A stretch of 64,000 bases of DNA from Tigriopus japonicus (GCA_010645155.1 CM021318.1:871356-935355), one strand, 5' to 3'; positions 10,764-24,303 are shown, numbered from the stretch's first letter. Notes: generated by a model from the letters alone, not told the origin. Numbers and translations are program-made.

Positions 10764-12050
10764 GGTTTATGGTTTATTGTATGGCAGAAAGGAGAATGAA
10801 TTGGGGAAACCGAACAATAATTGTTTCAGAACGATGACTCTAGAAATATCGTGAATGGCTTGTTATTTGTGATGGTGAAGTGGAGGGTCTGAAAATGGCG
10901 CCAAATTTAAGAGCTCATTTCATTCTTGGGATGAATCGATCTTTTAATAACTTTGTCCTGCCAAAGTACCATTAAACATATTCATACGAAATTATGATAT
11001 AAGCAGGAACCCCTGAAAGGGGTGGACACGAACTCCGATTTTTGAAAAAATGGTATGAGGCCGAGGCTATATTTTGACACGACGTCATTTATTCCTTATT
11101 AATGTCTAAAACTGTTGAACATGTGTCTTGAAAGAATTCACGCAAACTTTTGGTGTTAATATTTGTGGACTGGATGTTCTTCACCTTGATTTTAGAAGTC
11201 CCAGCACTCTTTTTACTCGTCTCATGAACTTTTGACATTCAACTCTCCAAAGGATTTTAGTCCTCATAAGAATGAGGAAAATACGTAGATGGAATCTTGC
11301 TTCACCCATTAGTCCAACTTCAGTGAAATAATGCTTAACAGAAGTATCTGTGGTGGTATCTGGAGTGTTACTCATCTCCCATCCTCTTCAACACCTCCAC
11401 AACGCAGGAACCATTTCCATAAGAAAATGAAAGAACAAGAATAGTCTCATTTTGAAACAAGATGGAGTCCAAGTCAGAGATGTTGTTGGCTATAACCATT
11501 GAAGGGCACTTTTGACGGTTCTGGATCAGATCAGCCATCTGATCCGGATTGGAACAGGAACAAAGGCAATCACAACGTCCTTGAGACAAAATGAGTGAAA
11601 AACATGAGGATTAAAGCCTTGATTGTGGATTTGATTGAAAATGTTTCAAGTCTTGGGGCTCAAGAAGGTCGGGACCACGCAGGACTGGGGCTAAGGGTCC
11701 TTCAGGACCAAAGGATTATGTCTTATCATTGCAGGGATAGGCTCTACAGGCTTGATAAGGTTTGATTGATCTTCTTAGATCCCCTTGTCCAGGAATTAAC
11801 AATCAGATTGAATGAAAAAATCCACACAATTCAATCTTGATGGGAGCATTTCATTCTAAAGACTTTGGGAGGGTCCATGGAATCCGGGTTAGACTGTCAG
11901 ATCACCAATTTGGGCTGACTGACTCCAAAGGCAGATCAAAATATTGAGCCCATCCATTGCTAGTAGGTCCACCTGATAGGTTTCAAAGTCATCTTAATTT
12001 GTTCTTCATTTGATCGAATTCTTGACACTGAGGACTTCTTCTTTCTTTGT
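10764..12050. other. Gene-free spacer with two short minus-strand open frames
   Basis: At 11589-11368 and 11375-11181 two minus-strand frames overlap by a few bases around an ATGA. The first has protein-like composition (ends NETILVLSFSYGNGSCVVEV). They could be exons or a frameshifted relic of one protein. I cannot name it. Nothing else stands out. Confidence 0.3.
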
Positions 12051-12059
12051 TCTATATTG

Positions 12060-12606
12060 ACCTTAATCCGAACGCAAATTCCTCTTGAAAAGGGATTAAG
12101 AACCAACTTTCCCCACATACTCTCACCCGGATCAAAACGGGGAGTTTTATCGCACTCGTCCATCACACAACTTGAACAACTTAAGAGTATCTTACCTGTC
12201 CTTATTATCCTGAACTAAAAGACACAACCATACAATAAAGGAAATTCGAAAAAGGATCATCATTTATAGAACATGTTATGCCAAGGTGACAATCTCACAA
12301 CCTATAACAACCTTGATTTCATACAAAGTTTGGCATGTGTTAATTCAGTTCAGGATAATACCTGAAATATTGATGGATGGGTTCAATTGTAAGTTCAAAG
12401 ATACTAATAAGACGTTCAAGTCGGATGATATATGAGCTCGGAAAAAAACGATATTTTGTTGTTGATAATTCAAGTAATCGTAAGATATTCTTAGTTGTTC
12501 AAGTTGTGCAATGGATGAGCGTAAAGAAACTCCCCGTATTGGTCCGTGGGAAAGTTGGTTCTTAATCCTTTTGCAAGAAGAATTTGGGCTCGGAGTCCGG
12601 TGCATA
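12060..12606. repeat. Diverged inverted repeat, one arm carrying an insertion
   Basis: About 12066-12185 (through attaagaaccaactttccc and cacaacttgaacaac) returns in inverse orientation at about 12480-12600. A further matching piece, ttatcctgaact, lies at about 12206-12217 in the left arm and inverted at about 12348-12359. In the left arm these pieces are close together; in the right arm about 130 bp separates them. This fits two inverted copies of one repeat with an insertion in the second, or an old fold-back transposon. Confidence 0.6.
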
Positions 12607-12769
12607 TTCGTTTTTTTGCTTTAGTTAGGGCTATCACTTCCGAAGGTTATTGCAGGTAACCTCGTCATCAGATTTCATTTGATCACTTTGATCGTCATCT
12701 TGTAGATTAGACACCTTTGTGGGTTCATTCGCACTCCATGATGTGGTCATTCATTCACTATTTCATTCA

Positions 12770-13030
12770 CTCTTTCTTGGGTGAACTGGATGTCTTCGAA
12801 ACACCAACATCGGACTGATTTTTGGGCATGGCGTTGACCTTTACCAAGGCTAGGACTTGGCTGGACCCGCTTGAAACACAGGGAACTCCGATTGGCGCAC
12901 TATCTTTTGGAATTTTGGTCGATTTCCGTTTGATTTTCCGCTCCCAACATGGCGGTTTGTTCTTCTTGTTTACGAATCTCGGCCTCATACCGGAGGTTGC
13001 GTGCCGGAGAAATTCCGCGAGTTCGCATCC
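12770..13030 (-). pseudogene. Possible frameshifted gene relic or unannotated exon
   Basis: Reading the minus strand from about 13030, one frame gives a charged, helix-like segment (ISPARNLRYEAEIRKQEEQT) that ends in a stop. An overlapping second frame continues with protein-like Pro/Ser/Lys-rich sequence to SSSPKKE and a stop near 12767. One frameshift would join them. I do not recognise the family. It may equally be an exon read through into an intron. Confidence 0.3.
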
Positions 13031-13099
13031 AGTATTAATACTATTATATAGGTTATCCCTGGATATAAGCTACGATCTCCAATCGGGTGTAGGAAGATA

Positions 13100-16000
13100 G
13101 AAGGGTCATTAACCCAAGAATAAGTTAATATGCATGGTTACAACACTTGTAAGAATTTTATTTATCTAAGAGAAACAAGAAACGGGCATGTACAAAAGGT
13201 TGAATAATTTTGAACCAATGTGAAAATCTGCTTCGTTTCCTGAAAAATGGTTGGTATTTCATTTTTCAAAGCATTAAGCAGTCAAGACGAAATTGCTAAA
13301 AGAACGTTATAAAGGTTTAAGCGCAATCAGTTAAATTGAAAACACGTGCAACCTTTGAGTTTTGTGACACAAAATGTCTGTTATCGCATGTCCAGTTTAT
13401 TTTGAAAAGTAAAAAAATGAGTCAACCGTTTGTGCCAAGCTTCATTTTTGTATCTGGAGCTTTATTGGTACAGTGACCTTCCAGTCTTATGAACTGTGAC
13501 CTCCCACTTATCTGTTCGTTAAAGGACTCTTTTAGAAACGTGGGGACAGATTGAAACGATCAAATATCAAGTGTGTTCTAAAGTATAACATATCAAGTGG
13601 GGTCTAAAAACTAAATGTTTTTAGATTAGTTTAGGGTGTAGTTTAAGAACAAATGAGAAAAATCATTATTAGAACAACCTGTGTCGCTTTGATGTCCGGT
13701 GCTTTCTTCATGCGGGGTTCTACTTTGCTTCGAAACACTAGAAAAACCAGTGAAATGTGGGCATCAAATTTTACTCGATCACTTTAAAAGATCACTTCTT
13801 GACTTATCCGATTCGATTTTATGGCCGTTTGACAAGTTTCTGCCAAAGGTTGCAAATCGGTTGCAAATCAACTTGATTTTCTGAGAACACTGTTAAATCT
13901 TAACAATGTTCCTTCCACTTAGGACCTTGCGACAATCTTCGGCCCTTAATGGGAGTTGAGGACACTTTCAAGGATCCAGTTTGCTTCAAACTAGAAATAG
14001 GGATTTTTTCTTTGTTTTGAGGCCTGTTTCTTATTTTTTTACTGATTTTTCTTTTGGTTGGCATCGGTTTTCGCTTAGTAAAATTAGGGCACATTTGGCT
14101 GAATGTGGCATATCCGATGATATTTTTTTGCCCTAACACAAGGACACTTTTTATCTTCGCCTAAAGACTGAACAATAACGTAAAATCAAACTTCCTTTGC
14201 TTTGCTATTTTATTTCGCCAGAACTTCATCAGTCTGTCGTGCAATAAAACTTGTTATCCATCACTATTCGAAGGGAGTAAAAAGTACAGCCCTTTTTGTA
14301 ACTACAATGGGAACATATCATTAATTCAATATTTCACATAATGGGCATTTTGAAACATAAGGCAATTAGTTCTGAGTGTTGAAGCTGTAGAAATTGACCT
14401 GGAAAAAGCTTGAAATTAACCACATTCTTGTCAGAACAATCATATGAGATAAAGCCAAAGTTGAACATTGTTGACAATTACGAAATAAGTTCAATATTCG
14501 AGGATTCTGCATATTTTATTTGGCCCACTTTCAAAAGTCTATCTAATAATTGGCTTTTACACGGAAAATGAAGACAAACACAAGTGCATGGAACGTAAAA
14601 TGTGGCTTTTGACTGGAAAATGTACTTCTAACAAGATATGTATTAAATGTACTATTATATTTTGATATTTGAAATTTTTGGTATATTGTTGAAAAAAAAT
14701 AAAAATTGAATCAAGTTTGTTCCGTTTAAGCTTATAACCATGGCATTTGTTTTAATTATTACCATAGAGTGATTCCAACCGCTAAGAAAGCTCTAAAATT
14801 ATTTTGCTAATCAACCCTATGTTTAAGGTCGTCTACGTAGAAATGCCATTTCCAAATCCTTGCAGAACCAAGTATCATTTAAATATGAAATTAGAGATTA
14901 GTTCAGCGTAAAAACAAATCTAGTTTCTTGAAACAAGCCGTACATAGCTTTTTCTGGTTTGCCTATGGTTTGGGTAGTCCATCATTTTTCGTACCTTTTG
15001 CAATAAATTGTACAATAACTTTAGTTCGCGTAAATTTTACTGATTTTTTTGATAACTCTCTTGTTCACAGCGCTCACTTGAGGTGAAGAAGTTATTTTTA
15101 AGTTCCAAAGATATTTGATACAAGTTTTGAGGCAAAGAGACAATAATGTTTTATTACTTACGACATGTTTTGAACTAAATTTATGAATATTTTCTCTCGT
15201 ATAATTGTTAGACACGTGCAATTAGATGTTTAAAATATTGGAATAAAAAAAATCAAGGTTATGGTTTAAAATATCGGCGAAGTCTATGTTCCTATCCAAT
15301 TTTCAATGGCGATTTTCGAACACAATTCTCGAAGGGCACAATCGGACTTTTGTTAACCCAAATTAGCCCAAAGGCTCAATAGATTTCGACAATATCTCAG
15401 TTACAGACAACCATTAGACCACCTTAGGAATGGGTGAAAAGAAAAATCAAAAACAATGTTTTTAGGCATGTTTTAGTGACATTACATCAACTTGTCACCC
15501 GTGACCTAATACAAAGAACTCAATTACATGTTGCGCATTTCTCTTCGCCTCAAAACTGTCTCAAATGTCCTTGGAACAAAAAAGAGACTTATAGCTCAAT
15601 GATATGCCGTCAATTCAATGGTTGTTCATATTTGTCCCGGCTAAATTGTAGGCAATCCAAACATCATTTGGTCTTAAAAAATACTTTTCCCTTTCATTCA
15701 CCTTTTTCCAAGATATGGAGAAACCGAGGATGGTTTTTTAATTACGATCTGTTAAATTTCAAACATGAACTTGTTTTCTTAAAGCGGTTTTTTGGTTGGG
15801 CTCATTACAGATTTCAAATCTTCAGAATTCAAAGCTTGTTCCTATTTTAACATGTGAATTTTCTCCGTTTAAAATATTTTGAAATCCTTGTCAATAACTT
15901 TTATTCATTATTTTCATCTTCTTGAAACTCAGGTCTTAATCTAAACTTCTACAGACGATCAAAGATGACTGGCATGCAAATATTTCTTGTATAGTATTGG

Positions 16001-17150
16001 TATTAATCAATCATATGTGTTTGTTTCTGTAAGGCAAAGTAAGAGTCGCCGAGGGATGCTCCCTAAAATCGCAAAAAGGAGTAAATCGGAACTGCAAAGA
16101 TATTTTTCGTATGGATTTCTCGTTTATTGGATTCTAAGGTGAGTTCAAGCACAGACAAAGTGGCAAATGTGTGTTGCGCATAAATCATGGCAAAGCAATC
16201 ATGCCATTCAGACCTACTTTTTACATGAAAGCAGGCCCTCATTCATACTTTTGAAGCAAACATATTATTTTTGCTCAAGCATTTCCACACACATATCATT
16301 GGACTAGATTTGACACTCGTTCCTCAAGGGAATCGGCAGGAGTCACACAAGATCTAATAATGGCTGGGTCACCAAATATTGCACATTTCGGCCCAAAGAG
16401 AACATAAACTATTCTCAATTATGAACATGAACACGAACAAAGGGGAATTCAACAAATTCACACGTAATGCCCAACGAAATCCTCTTCAAAACAAAAGGGT
16501 AAATTCATTCGAGTAGTTAGTTCACTCATAAACAATGGCAACGCATTCAAATACCATTCATCACATGGCAAATCAGCTCATATCTAGACGTGCATTTCGT
16601 TGATAAGTTTTCGGTGGGAAATTTGTCCTAGGAAAAGGGGCAAAGATTTTAAGAACCAATTTGACTTGACTTCTTATCACAGCACAAAGAGTGGGAGATA
16701 GATGGAGAGATACAGAGATGGTACGTTCAATGAAAATGTTGTTAGATGAGATTTACAATGTATGTACATACACAACAACAGAGGCTTAAAGCTCAATTTT
16801 ACCAAGCATTCGGTCGTCTTTAGGCCGGCAACTACTTTTGCATTGATTGGCGGTGACAGGGTGGTCATCACACCAATGACACCAGGCCAGTTCGATGATG
16901 ATAATGAATAGAAACAAACCTAAATCTGAGTGAAACATGGGGAGTTCACAACATCGACATCATGGTTACTGCTACTGTATGTTTAAGATCTTTGGCTTCC
17001 AGCTGCATGTGGAAAGGCTTTGGTCCTTGCCAGACTTGATTGGATAGGGAAAGAAGAGAACAGGGAGTAAGAGTACTTGAGATCAGGTGGATGTCATGTA
17101 GCAAATGTACAAGAATTTTGTCGTATTAACGAAGAAAAGTCCTGAAGGAG
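13100..17150. other. 4-kb AT-rich gene-free stretch
   Basis: I found no recognisable gene. Open frames at 13900-14139 (minus) and 15434-15850 (plus, 138 codons) have no domain-like pattern and no supporting splice structure. The right end probably includes the 3' UTR of the SPSB3-like gene that ends at 17214. Confidence 0.45.
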
Positions 17151-17213
17151 ATCATTCAATGAAGGGTAATAGGAGGAGTCCAAGGAGGGGAGGGGAGACT
17201 GGGAAAGAGAGCT

Positions 17214-18077
17214 CTACAGAGTGAAATTGTTCTGCGAGAGCTGCACATCCGCTTGGAAATCTTCCAAACCTTCGGAGATGTAGTTCTTCAAGCATTTGGG
17301 AAGACACAGTTCGTCGAGTTGTTCTTCTTTGGTCAAATGCTGCAAGATCACTGACCGACATCGATCGAGGAGTGAGATGAAATCCCGTTTCATCATGCCC
17401 AACCCCATTTCTGTTTTAGCGGCAGTACTACACACAATGGGAAAGAGGGGCTCCTTGATGTCATTGAGACCGGTGAAGGCCACGCCCAAACTCACACCGT
17501 CCTTGTAATAAGTGAGGGTACCACTGATACCATCGAAGAACACACCGATGGTCGTGGACACGTTCTCCCGGAATGGCTTCGTGTAGTACTTGTATCGTCC
17601 ATTGTGCCAAATGTAGCCTTTGTGGGAGAGACCCCAACTTTGATCGTCCTCGCCAAGCATGTTCACAAAGGCATCCACGTGTAACCGAGCGTCTTTGGTG
17701 CCGATGCCGAACATCATGCTGCAGGGTAATTGAAGACAAATGTTATCATGTTTTGCTAATTGATTAATAAAGTGACTCTGATCTTACCTTGTGCCAAATA
17801 TGCGTTGAAAGACGTTAATCTCCCAATAGTACCGAGCGTTGTTGAGGACCCTTGTTCCTCGAACCCCGGCGGTCCCATTGCTCCAATTGGGGTGGAAATG
17901 AGCAATTCGATCTTTGGGACCGTTCAAAATGACTTCACGTGACTTGTCCGAAGGGTTCCATGACCAATGGTCCACACAAGCGTAGGCCAAAGGCAACTGA
18001 GAGGCATCCTCACTGGGTTTATCCTCGGGACCCACCACTGGAGAATTGACCGGACCCACTGAAGCAATGGAGTTCAT
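17214..18077 (-). CDS. SPRY domain / SOCS-box protein, SPSB3-like
   Basis: Two exons (18077-17788 and 17718-17214, intron 69 bp) give 264 residues. The AG|C join restores Ser in FGTSMMFGIGT. The SPRY (B30.2) domain spans about residues 25-210, with WNPSDKS, GVRGTRVLNNARYYWEI, LGEDDQSWGLSHKGY, GTLTYYKDG and PIVCSTAAKTEM. The C-terminal SOCS box reads LLDRCRSVILQHL..LCLPKCLKNYI. SPSB proteins bring substrates through SPRY to a Cullin-5 / Elongin B-C ubiquitin ligase. SPSB3 is the closest type by the CSTAA block and the MMxGIGT motif. The start is the first ATG after an in-frame stop. A ttttacag acceptor at about 18152 indicates at least one upstream 5'-UTR exon. Confidence 0.85.
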
Positions 18078-18159
18078 GGTGTCCCAAGGTGAAGGGCCTA
18101 TCGCCAAGGATCACGAGCATGGTGGGCTTGGCTTAAACATCATTGGATCTGTAAAATGA

Positions 18160-20990
18160 GATGTTTCTTCGGTTCAAATGTCTCTCAAACCTGAGTCCAA
18201 TATCGTTTAGAAACAAGGTGTGGGGTGTACCTCGAACAGGAGCTCCATGTTATTGAAATACGAACACGGAACTGACTTGGAAAAGAGCTCGGTATCTTCT
18301 ACTACAGGAGAGCAATCATCCACCTTTCCTTCCTTCTTTCCCTATGTACTATGTACACTACAGACAAGGTACCAGGGGTTTATCCGGCGACGGCTCAGTT
18401 TACACATGGCAATTCTTAGCCCTCTCTCATATTGTACGTACAACTACTGTAGGGATAACGATGAGAGGTGCAAGTGCACTACTCGTGTGCTGAGTAAGTC
18501 TCTATGGGATATCTCTGTGTCGCTCTGAGTCAGAAGGTCTGCGGTGACTGATGAACGAGAGAGTTTAAAAAGCACGGCTTTTCCCTCGATTCCATTGCCT
18601 CCAAAGGGCCAACGCGCAGAGAAACGAACGTGAAGCATAACTAATACTGTACTGTAATAGGTAGAGAAGGAACAGCGAATGGATTACCCTGTTTCAGACC
18701 TACACAAACACACCTTTCCCATCCATGAGGCTTGTTGCCTCCACTGAGGTCCATGCAGGGAGGAATGACCTAACAGTACGGGACCCAATCGTTTGGCACA
18801 TTCACGAGATACCACGCTCCATACTAAATAATTGACTGTGCTAAAGTCGATCAACTTATTATTTCAGATCGTGCCGTTCAAATTCAGAAGACGCGAAGGT
18901 ACAAATCGAATATGAGGAGCTTGTAATGTCTCTGTCACTTCCAAGCATTGGCTTATTAAAATGGTTACCGGTCGTTTAATTAGACTGTTATGTAGCCTAA
19001 ATAAACTTAATATAAAACGCAATGGGGTGCTCTGTATGAAGGGAAGCAAATGAGGGAACGGGCGACAAAATCGGGATTTTTAAACAGGAAGAAGGTTTTG
19101 CCCTGCTCTCTCTCTCTCTTTCCCAAAATTCACGACAGAAGTCATGATGCCGTTCATAAGGCAAATGCTGGCAGAGCTTCGACCAACCTGGATGCACGAG
19201 GTGAACTGTGAACACATGGCATACTGCTCGATGAAATCAGAGATTCCTATCATTTTTTCACTAATGGCACATGTTTCAACGTCCAAGTCCAAAGCATGAG
19301 GCGTTGTGCGGAAGTCATTCATAAATTTCCCCTGGAATATTTTTCGAAAGTCACTTTAGACGAGATCAGAAGTTGGACGAGAGGCAAGTGATATCGAATT
19401 TCTGGACTCGAGAGAACACTGATGTATGACTAAGGCTCTGCAACTTCATCCATTGGGGTCCACCCCCCAAAAGCTACAGCGTGTGGATCCCAGTTCCAAT
19501 GGTTTTCAAGACAAGTCACCCTCTCCTTCTCCTTCGCCAATATGACTCATACCAAAAAAGATCCGAAGGGAGAGACCGAATGAAGGGAGAAACAGGGGAG
19601 GGAAAAGCAAAGAAGCAACGAAGGAAGGAGGGGGAGGACGGGAAAGAACATAGTAAACTGGCACTGAAATCGCCTTCCTATGCCAATGACTACCCTTCTG
19701 TTTAGGGAGTGGAGAGGTAAGTATTAGGTGGAGTATGGTTACTGAATGAAGGCAATGTTGTGATCTCATTCCTCGTTCTATCTAGTACGTAGGCTGGATG
19801 GAGGGAAATGATTCGAGGGGGAATTTTCTTGAAGATGGAATATTCTCCGTATCTTGGGAACATTGAGAATGATGTTGGTATTCAAATACATCCTCGTAAA
19901 TATTCTGCATTTTCTGTAGAAAATGTATTGCCCTTTTTATTCAACGCATAAGGCTCAAAACAAGATGGCAACTTGTTTCACGTTTAAATATCGTCAGAAG
20001 AATAGACTTGCAAAACAGATTTTAGAATGCTTTTGACTTGCCAAATAACACTTATCATACTGAACCCACCAAAAACCATGTTAATCCTAATGTTACGAAA
20101 TGTGCTAAAAGTGCACTTTTTGGGAAGGCCAGATGTCTTACCTGATTGGAACAAAGCGATTTAGTTCAATGCATTTCTCATTTCGCATTGTCTCGTCCAC
20201 AACTGTTCTTCACAAAACACTAGAATTAGAGCCAAGGAGCAAGAAAGGCCATCTAAAGCCCTAGTTTCGTGTTCCTCATTCTTGGTGTGACCAAATTGCT
20301 CTGAGGAGCACAGTGAATCAAGCCCCTACTCACGTCAAGTGTCGCCCTTTCCTTCCTCTTTTACTTTGGTCTGCTCGTGTTCCATTCGTGCCTGGTTCCA
20401 GGGAGCACAGACCTGCAAAGCGCTCGAAACCAAGGAACTCCTGAAGAAAGTTGTTCCACAGGGAACAGCCTGGCGCACAAGACTACTTGAGAATTTGAGA
20501 GCGAGAACGCTGAGGAAGCCAGGAAGGGTCTACCGTCAAAGAAAGGCTATGGAGCTACAGTATAGAGAAGAAGATGGGCATAATGAAATGCCTAACTAGC
20601 AGTCTTTATGAGATGTTATGATTCAGCTGATGCGAAGAGAAAGCCGAAATCACAGGAACCAATAACAGTGTTATATTTTGCCTGGCGTAACACAGGTGAA
20701 ACAATTGATTTGGATGGAATTATCACAGGGTGAATTATGCTCTTGAATAAAATGTCAGTCCTAATGGGTATTAGTTTCAAGTTTGAAGGTGAACACGCTA
20801 TCACAGAGCTAACAAGCCGGAACAAGTAGTTTAATGAGTGATCTTGAAATCCAAGAAAATTGTGCCTTGAGAACACCTCTCCTGTCACACTTGAAGAGGT
20901 TATTACTATGCAAGGTTGCAAAGCTAGATTTGTTTTGAAAGGAGCCACTATCTAGCATCTACATTGAACTATCGGACTTGAACATGGGTT
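18160..20990. other. Spacer with microsatellite, no clear gene
   Basis: This region should contain the 5' UTR and promoter of the SPSB3-like gene. A (CT)n tract sits near 19106-19122. The plus-strand frame 20339-20599 has 86 codons with Arg/Lys-rich sequence, but I find no homology or splice context for it. I see nothing else. Confidence 0.4.
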
Positions 20991-20999
20991 AAAACAGGG

Positions 21000-23150
21000 T
21001 CACAGCTCATTTCTTTCATCATTGAGCGAACTAGGGGGAAGTTTGTGCAATTCATCCCGTAGTAAGGGGGCCTTATCCGAAATGAAATTTCTGTATGAGT
21101 TGACTTCAGCCGTGATGGTCTCCCAGAAGTCCATTCGAGCCTTGAAATCTTGGCGATATTCCATTTTGAGACCGTGACTGGTAATATTATAATAAAGCTG
21201 CCTCTCTGGAAATACTGGTGTCCACTGTGGCAACGTGTCGGCGTCTTGGGGTGTCGGATTTCCATATCTGCAAGTAGAACCACGTCTCACGATTGAAATT
21301 TTCCCGCCCTCAACAGGATCAGCATTGTTTATTTACCTGGCAAAGTTGTAGAACAAACTAGTTATACGCTTGCTCACGAGCCGGTCGTCTTCAGTAAACA
21401 AAGAGTTCCACGGCAAGATGTGCGGTTGAAACATGATGAATAGTTCGTCGGCGTGAGACACACCCAAGCCTTGATTCCAGATATCGATATCAAAATAGTA
21501 CTTCAATCCAACTTTGAGCAAGAATTGCCATTCAGGTAAGACAAAGGGATCCACTGTCGTGAAGGAACCTTTATGACTGTACATATATTGGTAGACAGGG
21601 TAGTCGTTGGTCTTTGACAGCAACCTGGAAATAGTGATTACCGTGAGGAATTCATGCGGATGAAATAGTATTCTCAACTTACTTGATCGTCTGATCTACT
21701 CCAGAAATGAACATGTGGTCGCCCATCATGTTTGCATATTCTTTAATCATGTCCAAAGAGATGGGATTGTCGCCAAAGTAGAATTTGCGTACTCGACGAG
21801 CCAACTCGATATCCTTGTCCGTGATCTCGTCCATGGAGCGGTGGAAGAGGATCAAGGGTGCCAATTGGTCCCACCGTTCTTCTACATCCTCTAAATGAAT
21901 TATTCCCTTCAAATAACCACACATGTTAAAGGCACCTTCCTCAGAATTTGTCCCCATAATGACGGGCATTTGATTGTACTCTTTGGCTCTCAAAATATCG
22001 ATCGGCTTCTTGGGAAGGAGCGGGTCTGAACTGAAATGTCCATCCACCACGGGCATCCAAACGTTTGGCCCCGTCCACAAGTACTGAAGAAAATGTTGAG
22101 TCTTTTCTTGGAATTTCACAACCGGTAGTTTCTGGAGACATGAAACGATTTCTTTTGAAGAATTGGAATCACAATCCAAATCTTTGGCCAACCGATGACC
22201 ATACAACCTGGGGTGCTTATCCCAATGTGTGTAGCTCGAGATAAACGATCCCGAAAGGGCAATTATTCCATGGAATAAACCCTTCAAAAAACAAAAAAGG
22301 AGAGTTGATATTAGCCTAAATTTTGCTTGACACGAACTTTGTTGGACCTTACTTGGGACTTTGGCGACATCATGAGGTACATAGCTGACATACTCCCAGC
22401 ACTTTCGCCCATGACAGTGACCCGATTTGGGTTCCCGCCGAACAGATGAATGTTCTTCTGGACCCATTTCAGAGCTTTGAGCTGATCTCGTAGGCCAATG
22501 TTACCTGGTGCGTCTTCGGTTTCTAGTGTGAAAAAACCAAGTGCTCCCAAACGATAATTTGGTGAAACAAATACAAGATCGTGTTCCATAAAAAACTCGG
22601 GACCGTAAATTTTGGTTCCTCCTCCTCCAGCAAAGAAACCTCCGCCATGCAACCAAACAATTACGGGAAGAGGCTCTTTTGCATTGATGTTTGTCGTGAA
22701 CACATTGAGGTACAGACAATCTTCCACCCCCTCAATGATCTGTAAATGGAAAAAAGCAAGAATGAGGAAAAGAGGTACACCACCTCTGTATAAAAAGGTT
22801 GCGAGACTTAAGAGTGTTTTAAATTTCCGTTATGAGTGTATTCTTACTTCATGAAAATTCATTTGAGCGCATGTGATTTGCGTGAAGTTTGAAGATCTTC
22901 GGATCCCTTGCCAAGGTTCGGGATCTTCGGGGATTTGGAATCTCAAGTCTCCAATTGGGGGTTTAGCAAATGGGACAGCTCTAAACCCATGAAATTTTTT
23001 GTCACTGAATGTCTGCCAAACTTCACCCTGAATCTTCCCTTGTCCCGGGATATCCACGATTGGACCATTCGGATCCAATACATGAGCCTCCACAGACACA
23101 ATCCAAAACCAAAACCACACGTAGATCGCTCTCGAACCTTTCAACAACAT
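21000..23150 (-). CDS. Secreted type-B carboxylesterase / cholinesterase-like enzyme
   Basis: Five exons join in phase to 614 residues: 23150-22848, 22739-22353, 22281-21683, 21624-21337 and 21267-21000. A signal peptide (hydrophobic YVWFWFWIVSV, residues 10-20) indicates export. Family blocks appear in order: GFRAVPFAKPPIGDLRF, EDCLYLNVF, LHGGGFFAGG (oxyanion hole), GLRDQLKALKWV, the nucleophile GESAGS (Ser214), the acid in GTNSEEGAF (Glu344 or 345) and His487 in GVSHADEL. The triad is complete, so the enzyme should be active on carboxylic esters. Arthropod relatives include juvenile-hormone esterases and detoxifying esterases; the substrate cannot be told from sequence. There is no GPI or membrane tail. 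Confidence 0.88.
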
Positions 23151-23392
23151 TGCTCATGGCCAGATTGCAGAACAATGACTTGGTACGAGTTGTTTCATCG
23201 GGGTCCGGATTGAGAAGATAACATACACTCAATCAATATACCTGCACACTTTCAATCATCAGGCATTGAACTAAATGAACACACGCTAGAAACATGATCC
23301 CGTCTTCTGTCACTTGTGACCCTTCCCTCAGCCAGCTGAGAGAGTTTGAGGCACGAAGAACAGAAAATGTATCCCTCAGTGGGTCTCTATTG

Positions 23393-23460
23393 CTCACTCT
23401 CTCTCTCTCACACTCTGTATCTACTATGCACATGCTCTTGTGCCTCTCTCTCTCGTCTCC
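23393..23460. repeat. (TC)n-rich microsatellite in the esterase 5' region
   Basis: Imperfect runs of tctctctctctc occur at about 23396-23412 and 23440-23455, between the likely transcription start and the start codon of the esterase. Confidence 0.6.
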
Positions 23461-23509
23461 TCACTTCTCTTGTTCTCGTGGCCTTGGAATCGATTCATTC
23501 ACTCTCTTC

Positions 23510-23516
23510 CTTTATA
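23510..23516 (-). promoter_or_regulatory. Candidate TATA box (TATAAAG) of the carboxylesterase
   Basis: The minus strand reads TATAAAG here, 360 bp before the esterase ATG. Transcription would start near 23480, giving a 5' UTR of about 330 bases. Confidence 0.35.
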
Positions 23517-23805
23517 AGTTTTGAGGGTTCTAGCCAATCAAAGGAGCCAATTCCTCTACAAGATTTGCAATAGCTGTGACTCAAACCACAACATGAGACC
23601 AAATGTAATATTGTCTGCTTGATTGCGTTTTAAAGTTCGCTAAAAAGAAGAATATATATATTTCATATCACAAAGTTGGGCGAGCAAAAAGAGTCCGTGC
23701 ATGACGGTGCAAACGCTCGACGGGACTAGTGTGCAGCTTTCTCTGTTTGACCCAACAAGGGTATGCCGGTTCCATTCACGTTTGTTGAGTATTCGATCCT
23801 TCTTC

Positions 23806-24303
23806 TCATTGTGCTACCTCTATTGTTGCCGTTGAACCGGAGGTAAAGTCCAAGGTTTTGACCGATATGGCGTCTTCCTCAATCCAAGGGATATCTATCA
23901 GTTGTTCCCGAGTGATTGCAGAAGCCAAGAGGAGCTCTTTACTTTCTGGAGTCAAACTAGGTTTGGCTGCTTTGTCATTTTCAAGCGGATGTCCTGTAAC
24001 TCGAACATGACCGATAACTTACAACAGAGAGTTGCACAATACGGCACAAGACGCACAGAACTTACCCAGAGATTCTGCATCTCCGTCATTGTTGTCATGT
24101 TTGACATTTGTGCTCTCCGAGCTCTGAATGGAGATAGTGGAAGATCTTGGGTCCATTCCGGAACTTGATCGACGAATCCGTTGATCGGGAAAGGAGTAAA
24201 TAGCTCCCAAAAACATGTGGTTCATATTCAGATCAGTGAACTCGGGTTTGGGCTCTTCGGAATGGACTTCCACTGAAGAGCACATCGAGGCCATCGATCC
24301 CAT
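23806..24303 (-). CDS. Small two-exon protein of unknown function
   Basis: Exon 1 (24303-24066) and exon 2 (23993-23806) join as G|GA across a 72-bp GTAAG..TTACAG intron, giving 141 residues and a TGA stop. The start is the first ATG (MGSMASMCSS); the frame is open for about 24 more codons upstream, but without an ATG before an in-frame stop. The protein is polar, Ser/Glu/Asp-rich and probably disordered, with a hydrophobic patch FLGAIYSF and a final part rich in acidic residues (DIPWIEEDA). There is no signal peptide or membrane segment. I recognise no domain. The intact frame across a well-formed intron and the codon-like composition are the evidence that it is real. Confidence 0.6.

Noticed and set aside
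15434..15850. 138-codon plus-strand frame
   Set aside because: It has no known motif, its amino-acid mix is like translated AT-rich noncoding DNA, and no splice context is seen.
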